Source: Nitrospira sp. (GTDB lineage Bacteria > Nitrospirota > Nitrospiria > Nitrospirales > Nitrospiraceae). From it: a stretch of DNA of 64,000 nt. A program made the translations under genes and the position numbers. The stretch lies in NCBI GenBank assembly GCA_016715825.1, contig JADJXO010000002.1, positions 62,001 through 126,000 of the forward strand. The letters are read 5' to 3'. Under the pieces are notes generated by a model. That model saw only the letters and a program-made list of their open reading frames with translations, made no database searches and had not been told where the DNA came from. Shown here piece by piece: positions 52,671-61,229 of the stretch (the first letter of the stretch is position 1; every line of letters starts with the position of its first letter).

Positions 52671-54011
52671 TCACGAACGAACAGTTCCTGAGTGCTCTTG
52701 GTTCTGTAGCAGTGACTGGACCGTTTCTCCGGCCAACTCCTTCTGCACAGCCTGATCTCGTCGTCGCAGAAGAGCAGTGACCGGATCACTCGCATCTAGA
52801 TGGGGTACGATCCATGGAGGGGTCCCGTTGCGGACACTATCCAGAACTTCTTTCACAAGGATCAGGTCTGGTGATTTGATGAGACTTAGCCCTTCCGGTT
52901 CCTGCAGACGACCCACGAATCCGTTTTCAATCAATTGTTCGACTTCTTCCTCCACCAGAGAAAGGGGGATATTCAGTTCACTCGAGAGTTCCGTCAGTCT
53001 CAATGGGCGATCCCCCTTCAGGTAGTGGTGCCCGAGGACCCGCAACACCTTAAGGGTTAGCTGTTCACGAAAGACGGAGGTACCCTGTTCCCAAAGAAGG
53101 CGGGACAAATAGGCAGTCGGATATTGGTGGAAAAATGACAGCTGCCCCCCGATGAGGACAATCATCCAACCCACATATAGCCAGAGTAGTAACAGTATGA
53201 GTACGGCAAAGCTCGAATAAATCGCACTATACTTGGCTGAGGTCACCACGAAGGTGGCAAAGAGTTCCGCCGCGATGATCCAGAGAGTGCCTGCTGAAAA
53301 CCCACCGACCATAGCCGAGCGCAGCTGAACAGAGGTATTGGGGATCATCTTGTAGAAGAATGTGAACACCCCGCAGAGCAACACAAAGGGCAGAACTTCG
53401 CCGCTCCAGGCCACCAGAGTCCCAAACGGTTCTAATTCCACGAGATATTGGACGATGGTATGGCTTTGCAGTGACGCCAGCATACCGAAGGCACTCGTGA
53501 CAAGAACCGGCCCGACGAGCACTACGCTCAAATAATCGGAAAATTTCCTTTCCCACGTCCGCCCTTGTTTGACCTGCCAGATCGCGTTGAGAGCCTGTTC
53601 GATCTTATCGATCAAGGAGTAGGTCGTGTAAAACAGGCCGCCGATACCGACGACTCCCAACACACCAATCTTGATGTTATCCACGAAACCGATGATGGTC
53701 CTTGTAATCTCCTGCCCCTTTGGGCCGAGAGGATCAAGTGCCTGGGCTAACGACGGTTCGATCACATGGTGAACGCCGAATGCCTTCAGGACCGAGAACA
53801 TCACGGCCAGAAAGGGAACAAGCGACAGCAGCGTGGTAAAAACAAGTCCGGCCGCTCGGGCGTCGAGCAAACGATGCCGGAACTCCATACCCACTGCCGT
53901 GGCCAGCCGAATCACCTGAGTACCCGCCCGCTGAGGCCATGGCATAGTTGAGAGATCCTTGGTCCAGAGATCCTGCTTCGAGAATTGAGACATGCGTGTG
54001 GAGCTAGCCAT
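52671..54011 (-). CDS. YihY/BrkB family inner-membrane protein
   Basis: About 446 residues from ATG at 54011; a TTG at 54032 and ATG at 53993 are alternatives. Six hydrophobic segments occupy roughly residues 45-300. GLFYTTYSLIDKIEQALNAI and ILLLLWLYVGWMIVLIGGQL are family blocks. The C-terminal 120 residues resemble a winged-helix domain (LTELSSELNIPLSLVEEEVE). The family was once called ribonuclease BN, which is no longer accepted. Function unknown. Confidence 0.88.
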   Translation of the reverse strand: MASSTRMSQFSKQDLWTKDLSTMPWPQRAGTQVIRLATAVGMEFRHRLLDARAAGLVFTTLLSLVPFLAVMFSVLKAFGVHHVIEPSLAQALDPLGPKGQEITRTIIGFVDNIKIGVLGVVGIGGLFYTTYSLIDKIEQALNAIWQVKQGRTWERKFSDYLSVVLVGPVLVTSAFGMLASLQSHTIVQYLVELEPFGTLVAWSGEVLPFVLLCGVFTFFYKMIPNTSVQLRSAMVGGFSAGTLWIIAAELFATFVVTSAKYSAIYSSFAVLILLLLWLYVGWMIVLIGGQLSFFHQYPTAYLSRLLWEQGTSVFREQLTLKVLRVLGHHYLKGDRPLRLTELSSELNIPLSLVEEEVEQLIENGFVGRLQEPEGLSLIKSPDLILVKEVLDSVRNGTPPWIVPHLDASDPVTALLRRRDQAVQKELAGETVQSLLQNQEHSGTVRS

Positions 54012-54259
54012 GAATCCTACCACTCGGAGCAAGGTACATTACATATATGCCTGACTTCCCAAGTCCGATGTCAAGCTTCCGCAACACCCTCACCGACACC
54101 CACCCCCCTCTATCACCTACTACCGCACACTCTACGTGAATGACAGCCATTTGTTAATGGAGCCGTCAAGCCAAAAACCTATCGCTCTTATGCCTCTAGA
54201 CACCCCATCGACAAAGTACGTGGCCTGCAGAGGCGCAGTGTGATAGGGTCCTTTACCTT

Positions 54260-55642
54260 ATGCCGAACCTCGGTCCTTCCTTCACCCTCGTCGATGTTCC
54301 TGGGGCAGTCCCACTTCTTGGGCACATGGGTTCGTTCAAAAAGCAACCGCTGGAGATGCTAACGGCATGGTGGCGGCGGCACGGCGATGCGCTCCGCTTT
54401 CGCTTGGGCCCGAGGACACTCTATCTTTTCAGTCATCCTAATCTCGCCGAAGAAGTCTTAGTCAAACAATCCGACCGATTTGTGAAAGTCTACGACCCTC
54501 AGCGGCCAACCGGCCTCTCACTCGTCCTGGGTAATGGCTTAGTGACAAGTTCGGGCGAAGTGTGGAAGCGACATCGCCGCATCATCCAGCCGATCTTCCA
54601 CCGATCGCGCATCGCTACGATGGCGGAGCGCATGGCCCAGGTCGGCGAGCAACGCATGGCTGCATGGAAGGACCGTGCGGGAGGTACGATCGACATCGCG
54701 GCAGAGATGATGCTGCTCGCCCTTGAAGTGATTTCACAAACGATGTTCAGCACCAGCATGACTCAACACATCGAGAGGATCAGTCACGCCCTCCGCGTTA
54801 GCATCAAGTACGCCTTCGACTCGTTCAGTAATCCACTATTTCTTCCACTATGGGTGCCCACCGCACGTAACCGTGAATTTCATTCGGTGATGCAGTTTAT
54901 GGACGAACTGATGTATGGGTTGCTGGCCGAACGGCGCCACAGCGGTGCACACCGTGGTGACCTTCTGGATCTGCTCCTTCAGGCTCGCGACGAAGAGACC
55001 GGTGAGGGACTGACCGATCAGGAACTGCGTGATGAAGCCTTGACCATCTTTGCCGCCGGACACGAAACCACGGCGAATGCACTCGCCTGGACCTGGTACC
55101 TCCTAGCAACCCATCCTGAAGCACGGGCCCGTTTTCACGAAGAAGTCGACCGTGTGCTCAAGGGAAGAACGCCGAACGCCGAGGATCTCCAGCACCTCCC
55201 CTATACTCGAGCCCTCTTCGAAGAATCACTGCGGCTCTATCCGCCCGCACCAGCCGTACAGCGAAAAGCGGCGACCCAGACGACTGTCGGCGGTATGTCG
55301 TTGCCGGAAGGCTCATTCGTGTTGGTCGGCACGTATAATCTGCATAGACACCCAGACTATTGGCTGGACCCAGAACACTTTCGGCCGGAGCGATGGCTGA
55401 ATAGTGAGCAGCCAAATTCGCGCTATGCCTATATGCCGTTCGGGGCAGGGCCACGCACCTGTGTGGGCCTCCATTTCGCATCAGTGGAAGGGCCACTGCT
55501 GTTGGCCCTGATCGGTCGTCGGTACGATCCCCAGCTTGCCCAAGAAAAGGTCGAGCCCCACCTGATGGTCACATTACGGCCAAAAGGTGGAATCAAAATG
55601 AGGCTTCACCCGCGGACGATTCCTGTCGCATCCGCTGTTTAA
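54260..55642 (+). CDS. Cytochrome P450
   Basis: 460 residues. The I-helix oxygen-binding motif is FAAGHETTANALAWTWYL, the ExxR motif is EESLRLYPPAP, and the haem loop is FGAGPRTCVG with the thiolate cysteine. All core residues are intact. It is soluble or peripherally attached; no N-terminal helix was seen. It resembles fatty-acid/terpenoid-hydroxylating bacterial P450s of the CYP102/CYP110 type, but the substrate cannot be stated. No ferredoxin or reductase is adjacent. Confidence 0.93.
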   Translation: MPNLGPSFTLVDVPGAVPLLGHMGSFKKQPLEMLTAWWRRHGDALRFRLGPRTLYLFSHPNLAEEVLVKQSDRFVKVYDPQRPTGLSLVLGNGLVTSSGEVWKRHRRIIQPIFHRSRIATMAERMAQVGEQRMAAWKDRAGGTIDIAAEMMLLALEVISQTMFSTSMTQHIERISHALRVSIKYAFDSFSNPLFLPLWVPTARNREFHSVMQFMDELMYGLLAERRHSGAHRGDLLDLLLQARDEETGEGLTDQELRDEALTIFAAGHETTANALAWTWYLLATHPEARARFHEEVDRVLKGRTPNAEDLQHLPYTRALFEESLRLYPPAPAVQRKAATQTTVGGMSLPEGSFVLVGTYNLHRHPDYWLDPEHFRPERWLNSEQPNSRYAYMPFGAGPRTCVGLHFASVEGPLLLALIGRRYDPQLAQEKVEPHLMVTLRPKGGIKMRLHPRTIPVASAV

Positions 55643-55712
55643 GACCACTGGCAACTGTAGGGGGTTTATCCGCCTAGATTGATCAAACCCGGCGGTACGA
55701 ACAAGCGTGGTT

Positions 55713-55788
<76 letters not shown>

Positions 55789-55830
55789 CACCGTGTATTG
55801 AATTATCGCTACCGACCACAAGCGGCGGTT

Positions 55831-55907
55831 TGGTGCGCCTGACAGGATTTGAACCTGTGGCCCTCAGCTCCGGAGGCTGATGCTCTATCCAGCTGAGCTA
55901 CAGGCGC
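55831..55907 (-). tRNA. tRNA-Arg (anticodon CCG)
   Basis: On the minus strand acceptor GCGCCTG pairs with CAGGCGC, the anticodon stem TCAGC/GCTGA encloses CCG, and the T-arm is CAGGTTCAAATCCTG. CCA is encoded. It lies 42 bases upstream of tRNA-Lys and may be in one transcript with it. Confidence 0.97.
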
Positions 55908-55954
55908 TCCCTCAACCAAGGGGGATCACCTTAGCATAGCGTGAAAGATACTGT

Positions 55955-56596
55955 CTAGCTCGTGTCTCCTCCACTGCCTGTGACAATCTTCGATAAGAAC
56001 GCATACGGCAAGAGCAGCTCTTCACCCTGAACGTCGAATGCCCTGCGCAAGTTGGCAAGTTGTTGAGCCTCCATGCCCGAGAGGACAGATTCTTCGTCAC
56101 GTAGGGTTTTCGATAACCGGATAAGGGGGACTGACGTTTGAACGGCGCAGGCACCAGTGACAGTGAGGCCATCATCTGAGGGTATCCCCATAGAGCGGCA
56201 CACGAGGGGGCGGAACTCATACAGGCCACACCGGCCGTCTGGTTCCAGAGCCGGACAGGGCAGCGAATCAAACCGGGTGGTAAGTCTGTCCATCTCGTCA
56301 TCCAACCACTGATCAACGAATGGACTCGTCACCAGTCGCGGTTCGATGACGGAGAGCTGGTTGACCTGTTCCCTCGCGTTGTCCTGCATCCTCTTCCGGT
56401 CCTTCGAAGCACACGACGCCAGTCCCCGCTGGATTTCCTGCCGGTCCAGGATCGTCACAGGGAAGACTCCGATACAACAAGAGAAGCAGCCTTGCCGACA
56501 GGGAAGACTGTCGAGGAACGAAGCGTTGGCGCGTTCAAACCAGTGTGAGGTCGTTCGAAAAAGAGTGCTGGATGGCAAGAGGGGCGCCCCCGGCAC
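55955..56596 (-). CDS. YkgJ-type cysteine-cluster protein (2)
   Basis: 213 residues from GTG at 56594-56596, which starts one base after the stop of the upstream gene; the longer frame to 56707 would overlap that gene by 110 bases. The cluster CRQGCFSCC is at about residue 31 and GRCGLYEFRPLVCRSMG later. Same family as the protein encoded at 47979-48770, with low similarity outside the cysteines. Function unknown; it probably binds a metal. Confidence 0.8.
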   Translation of the reverse strand: MPGAPLLPSSTLFRTTSHWFERANASFLDSLPCRQGCFSCCIGVFPVTILDRQEIQRGLASCASKDRKRMQDNAREQVNQLSVIEPRLVTSPFVDQWLDDEMDRLTTRFDSLPCPALEPDGRCGLYEFRPLVCRSMGIPSDDGLTVTGACAVQTSVPLIRLSKTLRDEESVLSGMEAQQLANLRRAFDVQGEELLLPYAFLSKIVTGSGGDTS

Positions 56597-56597
56597 G

Positions 56598-57155
56598 TCA
56601 GCTTTCGCCTGATGCCGAAAGATCCACGATGAGGTCGCCTTTCGGAGAATAGAAGCCTTGATTGTCGATTTGGACGATCCCATCGCACTGCTCTTGATAG
56701 AACTCAAGGATCCAGCCGTTGAAATCGTAGCCCTCGTCGGTCACGTCTTTCGCGATGCGCGTCGTCAGGATAAACCGACAGCGTGTGACATATTCCAGCG
56801 CGAGCTGTGACTCTACCTCCGCCTGAGCAGACAGGATGTCGCTGAATTGCTTCTGTTCCTGATCGTAGACATCGCGATAGCTACCACGATCACGCACACA
56901 AAAGAGTTGGATCGGCTTACGATCACGATCATATCCCAGCGCAACTTGAACCCATGCCCATTCCTGGAGCGCTGCTTCATCCAGATCAGGAGGAAGGATC
57001 GGGATTTGCCCGCGAGACTGTAAGAATTCGACCAGCAGCTTAAGAGGCGGAGAGTTTTCCTTTTGACAGAAGACTCGTGCATACACAAACTCTTCCGCCT
57101 GTTCGGCATCAGGCTGAGAGGTACTTACGGATAAAATCGGCAGGTCTTTACCCAT
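56598..57155 (-). CDS. Hypothetical protein, 185 aa
   Basis: A soluble, acidic protein starting MGKDLPILSVSTSQPDAEQA, with an AAGGGAT site upstream. The C-terminal region ends DNQGFYSPKGDLIVDLSASG. I recognise no family. It is coupled to the YkgJ-type gene behind it, so the two may act together. Confidence 0.7.
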   Translation of the reverse strand: MGKDLPILSVSTSQPDAEQAEEFVYARVFCQKENSPPLKLLVEFLQSRGQIPILPPDLDEAALQEWAWVQVALGYDRDRKPIQLFCVRDRGSYRDVYDQEQKQFSDILSAQAEVESQLALEYVTRCRFILTTRIAKDVTDEGYDFNGWILEFYQEQCDGIVQIDNQGFYSPKGDLIVDLSASGES

Positions 57156-57287
57156 TGTGATCCCTTAGAATGTTTTGCCTCGTGTAATTCGCCGGAGGAC
57201 CATCCGGCTCTACTGTACCCCTCCATTTGCATGGACCGCAAGAGGCCCCTAGGCGCATTTTCGCCACGCCAGATGCAGTTTTTCTCG

Positions 57288-57316
57288 TTGACACATTCCA
57301 GACTCTTGGCTACACT
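57288..57316 (+). promoter_or_regulatory. Sigma-70 promoter of the HU gene
   Basis: TTGACA (57288-57293) and TACACT (57311-57316) with a 17-base spacer, nearly the same pair as the tRNA-Gly promoter. The leader to the HU start would be about 125 bases. Confidence 0.8.
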
Positions 57317-57447
57317 CTCGCGGGTTTTCACCTTGTGAGCACGAAGCCACCGTTGGATTCTCAATGCCAACTAGGATGTTCTTGCATCAGGTGCGTCAGG
57401 CAAAACTCTAGGCGTATTTTATTCCTTACCCCCAAGGAGGTTCACGA

Positions 57448-57735
57448 ATGGCCAAATCAATGACAAAGTCGCAGATCGCAGATCATCTCGCCGGAAAAGC
57501 CGGCATCACGAAGAAAGGCGCCGTGCAGATCCTTGATGATCTGGCTGCCTTGGCCTATCGAGAGGCGAAGAACGTGTTTACCGTACCTGGTATCGGTAAG
57601 CTCAAGCTCGCCAACCGCAAGGCGCGTATCGGCCGTAACCCGCAGACGGGTGAAGAGATCAAGATTCCAGCTAAGCGCGTCGTGAAGTTCCGCGTGGCTA
57701 AAGCTGCCAAGGATGCAATTCTCGGGAAAAAGTAA
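57448..57735 (+). CDS. HU family DNA-binding protein
   Basis: 95 residues with AAGGAGG nine bases before the ATG. KSQIADHLAGKAGITKKGAV is the N-terminal helical part and GRNPQTGEEIKIPAKRVVKF the DNA-binding arm, both typical for HU. It bends and compacts DNA. It has a strong promoter in front and a terminator behind. Confidence 0.96.
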   Translation: MAKSMTKSQIADHLAGKAGITKKGAVQILDDLAALAYREAKNVFTVPGIGKLKLANRKARIGRNPQTGEEIKIPAKRVVKFRVAKAAKDAILGKK

Positions 57736-57818
57736 CGCTCTGATTTGCATTCCAGCGCCCGGACTCAAACCGATCCGTCAAGGCTGGCACTTCGCCAGAG
57801 AGCTTCACAACAGACAAG

Positions 57819-57857
57819 GGGCCGAGAACCACAAGGTTTCTCGGTCCCGCTGTTTTT
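57819..57857 (+). terminator. Intrinsic terminator after the HU gene
   Basis: GGGCCGAGAA can pair with TTTCTCGGTCCC through a short CCACAAGG loop region, followed by a TGTTTTTG tract. Situated about 85 bases past the HU stop; the same DNA is close to the 3' end of the convergent MoaD-like gene. Confidence 0.8.
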
Positions 57858-57865
57858 GAGGACTC

Positions 57866-58141
57866 TTATGAGTGAGTAGGCCCAAGTCCACTGCCCCCCA
57901 TCCCATCGTGCCCGATGAGGCGGATGGTGTCCCCATCATGAACCATCGAATCATCGCTGGCGATTCGCTTGTTGATCGTCACCAACACCTTCTTTTCTCG
58001 AAGCAGCTGAAGGAGATGTCGAAGTTGAATTCCCTGCCGTTGAATCAGCTGCCGAATGGACATCGATTGATCGATCTCACAGGCTAGATCACGCTCCCCG
58101 TCAAAAGTCTGAAGTTGTCCTGTCAGGACGATTATCACCAT
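57866..58141 (-). CDS. MoaD/ThiS-like beta-grasp protein with extended C-terminus
   Basis: 91 residues from the ATG at 58141, preceded by GAGGAG at nine bases. VIIVLTGQLQTFDGERDLAC starts the ubiquitin-like fold, and VTINKRIASDDSMVHDGDTI its later strands. Sulfur carriers end in Gly-Gly; here the chain reads IRLIGHDGMGG and then continues eight residues, SGLGPTHS. An active carrier would need that tail removed, or the protein no longer acts as a carrier. No adenylating (E1-like) partner is adjacent. Confidence 0.75.
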   Translation of the reverse strand: MVIIVLTGQLQTFDGERDLACEIDQSMSIRQLIQRQGIQLRHLLQLLREKKVLVTINKRIASDDSMVHDGDTIRLIGHDGMGGSGLGPTHS

Positions 58142-58228
58142 TGCTCCATACTCCTCATGCAGTGGAAAACCACACCCTCTGCAGTCTCTAGTTGACTCGT
58201 CGGGCGTCACTCTTGATAATAAAACCCT

Positions 58229-58654
58229 ATGCCCTCGCTCAATGTCCAGAACCCCGACATGCCGGATCTTCAATTTGTCCTCTTTGTGTCGGCTCTCTGC
58301 ACATCCGATCTGGAGACAATCAACGTCCCAACAGACCTTCGGAACACCATCTTTGACCGATGCTGGTCACTGCTCCACACTGAGGCCCCACCGATCGATC
58401 CCAAAGACAGAGTGCTTGACCTTCGAGGTGGGACAGAACTCACTCTCGATGCGTGTGCTGCGACGATTCGATCGCTCCTCCTTGAGGCCAACATTACGAC
58501 GCTGGTGTGGGACCACCCCGTCAGTGAACCAAGCCTGGACAGTTCACCCGAAGCTCTTCCTCTCATCGATCGGTTGGGGAAATTGTACCCCGATAGACCC
58601 GATATCGTCGATCCGTCCAATCATCCATCGAGTGGATCGAACCCGACTCCCTGA
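58229..58654 (+). CDS. Hypothetical protein, 141 aa
   Basis: Starts MPSLNVQNPDMPDLQFVLF, no clear ribosome binding site; a second ATG ten codons on is possible. Soluble, no motif recognised, proline-rich end. It lies 12 bases before rfbC and may be cotranscribed with it. Confidence 0.5.
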   Translation: MPSLNVQNPDMPDLQFVLFVSALCTSDLETINVPTDLRNTIFDRCWSLLHTEAPPIDPKDRVLDLRGGTELTLDACAATIRSLLLEANITTLVWDHPVSEPSLDSSPEALPLIDRLGKLYPDRPDIVDPSNHPSSGSNPTP

Positions 58655-58666
58655 GTGGAGTATGTT

Positions 58667-59227
58667 ATGCGTGTGACGCAGATTGGAATTCCTGGTGTGC
58701 TCTTGTTTGAACCTACTATTCTCTCCGATCACCGTGGGGTTTTCCTGGAGGTCTACCACGAGGAGCGGTATCGGCATGCGGGCATCCGCGAACGTTTCGT
58801 TCAAGATAACTATTCACGATCAGTGTGCAAGACTCTCCGGGGACTCCATTTCCAAGAGCCACAGGCCCAAGGGAAACTTGTCATGGCCCTTGAGGGAACT
58901 GTCTACGATGTAGTTGTCGATATCCGCAAAGGCTCGCCATCATTCGGCAAGTGGTATAGTGTGGAGTTATCGGGAGACAACCTTCGGCAGATGTATATCC
59001 CTCCAGGCTGCGCTCACGGTTTCTGCGTCACGAGTGCCACCGCATCATTTTTATACAAGTGCACCGCCTATTATTCGCCAGAATGTGATCGCGGAATTCT
59101 ATGGAACGACCAGGCCTTGGGGATTCAGTGGCCTATCAACGAGCCGATTCTCTCCTCCAAAGACCAACGCCTCCCCACGCTCAACGCGATGGGTTCGGAG
59201 CTGCCCGTCTATGGAACGCTAGCCTAG
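58667..59227 (+). CDS. rfbC: dTDP-4-dehydrorhamnose 3,5-epimerase
   Basis: 186 residues from the ATG six bases behind GGAG. The cupin epimerase RfbC is recognised by LFEPTILSDHRGVFLEVYH, FVQDNYSRSVCKTLRGLHFQ and YIPPGCAHGFCVTS. Histidine in GLHFQ is the probable catalytic base. It acts in dTDP-L-rhamnose synthesis for lipopolysaccharide or exopolysaccharide. The partners rfbA, rfbB and rfbD are not in the window. Confidence 0.94.
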   Translation: MRVTQIGIPGVLLFEPTILSDHRGVFLEVYHEERYRHAGIRERFVQDNYSRSVCKTLRGLHFQEPQAQGKLVMALEGTVYDVVVDIRKGSPSFGKWYSVELSGDNLRQMYIPPGCAHGFCVTSATASFLYKCTAYYSPECDRGILWNDQALGIQWPINEPILSSKDQRLPTLNAMGSELPVYGTLA

Positions 59228-59369
59228 CAGATCTGGCCGGACAGGAAAATTATCAGGTCAAAACCATATTTACCCAGATCCATAAAGTCCCGGAATCTCC
59301 ACCCTTGCTAGTGACAGCACAACTCCGAGTGTGGTAAGAGTGCGATTGTTCTCTTACCGGAACCGGCAC

Positions 59370-59447
59370 GTCCCCATCGTCTAGCCTGGCCTAGGACATT
59401 GCCCTTTCAAGGCAGTAACACGGGTTCAAATCCCGTTGGGGACACCA
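59370..59447 (+). tRNA. tRNA-Glu (anticodon TTC)
   Basis: Acceptor GTCCCCA pairs with TGGGGAC, the anticodon stem TTGCC/GGCAG encloses TTC, and the T-arm is CGGGTTCAAATCCCG. CCA is encoded. This tRNA is a substrate of MnmA and MnmE/G, also encoded in the window. Confidence 0.97.
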
Positions 59448-59980
59448 GACCTTTCAATGTGCACTAAGCCTTTGAAAAGCTTGCCTGTGGCGGCTTTCTC
59501 CTCAAAGCTAAAGCCTTTCTCCTAGTCCCCTTCTTCATCGCTGTAATCTGGGAAACCTCATAATTTGGCGAAAAGTTCGTTAAGGAAGTTGTCGGCCAGG
59601 GTGTGCCTTCCTCCGCACTTCCTCGTGGGGAAGAGGGGACTCTCCGACCAGTGAGCTGCTGGCAGCATCCGGCGAAGAGATCAACTCCGCACGGGGATCC
59701 CCACGTTCCTGACTGCTGTTCACCCTATCTATTAAATCAAATCCTGACCGGCGAGGAACACTATCAATTATTATTGCAACTTGATACACTACGGCTGTTT
59801 CATTGCGTCGGGCCTCGCATGAAACGAGCTCAAGACGGCCTATTATCGATGTTGTGCCTGCCGAGAATGTGATCGGAAGTCTACCCTGAGCCCTGTTACG
59901 CAGTACCTTCTTGGGTCTCTCCTTCCTTTTGCGAAATCCTCGAGTCATGGACAATGTCATCATTACAGGAGGACCCCGCT
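59448..59980. other. Intergenic region between tRNA-Glu and the RRM gene
   Basis: About 530 bases. Open frames on both strands (59603-59872 plus, 59580-59963 minus) lack good ribosome binding sites and recognisable domains, and I do not call them. The ribosome binding site AGGAGG of the RRM gene is at the right end. Confidence 0.5.
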
Positions 59981-60301
59981 ATGGGTTCAAAGCTTTACGT
60001 CGGTGGGTTACCGTATTCGGTGACCGAGCAGCAATTGACTGAAACATTCGGGGCACATGGTACGGTGGCCTCTGCAAAGATCATCGCAGACAAGTTCACG
60101 GGCCAGTCGCGTGGATTTGGTTTCGTGGAGATGTCCTCAGATGCTGAGGCGCAAGCCGCGATTACGGCGCTTCATGGCTCGGACATGGGGGGCCGCACAC
60201 TCACGGTCAATGAAGCGAAACCGATGGAATCACGTTCCGGTGGTGGCGGCGGTGGATTCGGTGGTCGTGGGGGTGGTGGTGGAAAGCGCGATCGCTGGTA
60301 A
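59981..60301 (+). CDS. RRM RNA-binding protein, glycine-rich C-terminus
   Basis: 106 residues from the ATG eight bases behind AGGAGG. RNP2 is KLYVGGLP (residues 4-11) and RNP1 is RGFGFVEM. After the RRM a glycine-rich tail (GGGGGGFGGRGGGGGKR) follows, as in cyanobacterial cold-induced Rbp proteins. It probably binds RNA, perhaps as a cold-response chaperone. A GC-rich inverted repeat lies behind the gene. Confidence 0.94.
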   Translation: MGSKLYVGGLPYSVTEQQLTETFGAHGTVASAKIIADKFTGQSRGFGFVEMSSDAEAQAAITALHGSDMGGRTLTVNEAKPMESRSGGGGGGFGGRGGGGGKRDRW

Positions 60302-60633
60302 GCCACGACGCTGAGCGGGATGCTCCGGCCCAGGCACTACGCGGCACGGGCCGGAATTCCCCTCCAAACGGAAGGATCAGATGCGCCAACGACGCTATTG
60401 AAAACCTCACATTCCGATTGAGGACACCAGTTTTCCGCCATGAAGTCGCCTCCAGCCCACAGCGCATCTCGTACAAAACTCCCGGATCACCCTACGGCCA
60501 ACACATCTACCTTCAGAACAAATCACCAATGACCTTCAACGAGACATGGTCCATGCCGGGGGGCCCAACCTAGCACCGGCCCTCTTGGTTAACAGCAGGA
60601 CCACCCGGTTGACCAGTTCTTGTGGAAGATCGG
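60302..60633. other. Convergent intergenic region behind the RRM gene
   Basis: About 330 bases between convergent genes. CCGGCCC (60325-60331) pairs with GGGCCGG (60348-60354), a possible terminator stem for the RRM gene, without a U-tract. Nothing else recognised. Confidence 0.5.
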
Positions 60634-61023
60634 CTATCCCTCAAAGGCATGACTGCATTTCCGACAGAAGAACCTTGAGGCAATCTTCTCCTTCCACTCA
60701 TCTAGCTTCTGTTTGTAGTTCCTGGTCTTCAGTATGCCATAACCGACCCAGACCCCAAGGAAGGCCGCAGAGGAAGCCATCTCAGCCATGGCCATCTCAG
60801 ATTCTGATGCCTGCGGAGATCCCATCGTCAACATGACGGCTGCATTGACAGGTATGCCAAGCAAAAACCCCTGAAGATACGACCAGGGAGCCTTTGGGGG
60901 GTGATACGAAGCCGGGACCTCACTCCTCGGTCCACTTCTCGTGGACTGTGATTCACGGAGGATGTCACTGATCCGTTGTGCATTCTCCGTACTACACGTG
61001 GGACACGTACGTTCTGCACTCAT
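60634..61023 (-). CDS. Small membrane protein with zinc-ribbon motifs at both ends
   Basis: 129 residues from the ATG behind AAGGAGGAG. CPTC near the N-terminus and CRKC near the C-terminus could form one zinc ribbon across the chain or two half sites. Between them lie two hydrophobic segments (about 55-72 and 82-98). I recognise no family. It is transcribed in the same direction as amoC and follows it by about 200 bases, but a strong terminator separates them. Confidence 0.65.
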   Translation of the reverse strand: MSAERTCPTCSTENAQRISDILRESQSTRSGPRSEVPASYHPPKAPWSYLQGFLLGIPVNAAVMLTMGSPQASESEMAMAEMASSAAFLGVWVGYGILKTRNYKQKLDEWKEKIASRFFCRKCSHAFEG

Positions 61024-61157
61024 CTCGCTCCTCCTTCCACATGGAATCGACACAACACATCATGACATCACTTCCATCATTCGGGATTCCGCGCAGAGCC
61101 ATGCGCCTCTTACAAAGGCCATCAGCTCACAATGCTCTCAACACCTCAGCGTCCACC

Positions 61158-61197
61158 AAAAAATTGGCCCGGAGCCCCATCACTGGAGCCCCGGGCC
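61158..61197 (-). terminator. Intrinsic terminator of amoC
   Basis: On the minus strand GGCCCGG pairs with CCGGGCC and the stem continues inward for six more pairs (two of them G-U) to a six-base loop. It is followed by AATTTTTT. This is the clearest rho-independent terminator in the window, 33 bases past the amoC stop. Confidence 0.93.
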
Positions 61198-61229
61198 CTT
61201 GCTTACCGCATACGTCCTCTCTCTACGGC

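Noticed and set aside
58242..58676. A 144-codon plus-strand frame overlapping the hypothetical gene before rfbC
   Set aside because: It runs over the rfbC start and has a serine/arginine-rich composition typical of a shifted frame.
59580..59963. A 127-codon minus-strand frame between tRNA-Glu and the RRM gene
   Set aside because: Arginine/serine-rich sequence without motif or good ribosome binding site, and a competing plus-strand frame covers the same DNA; neither is convincing.
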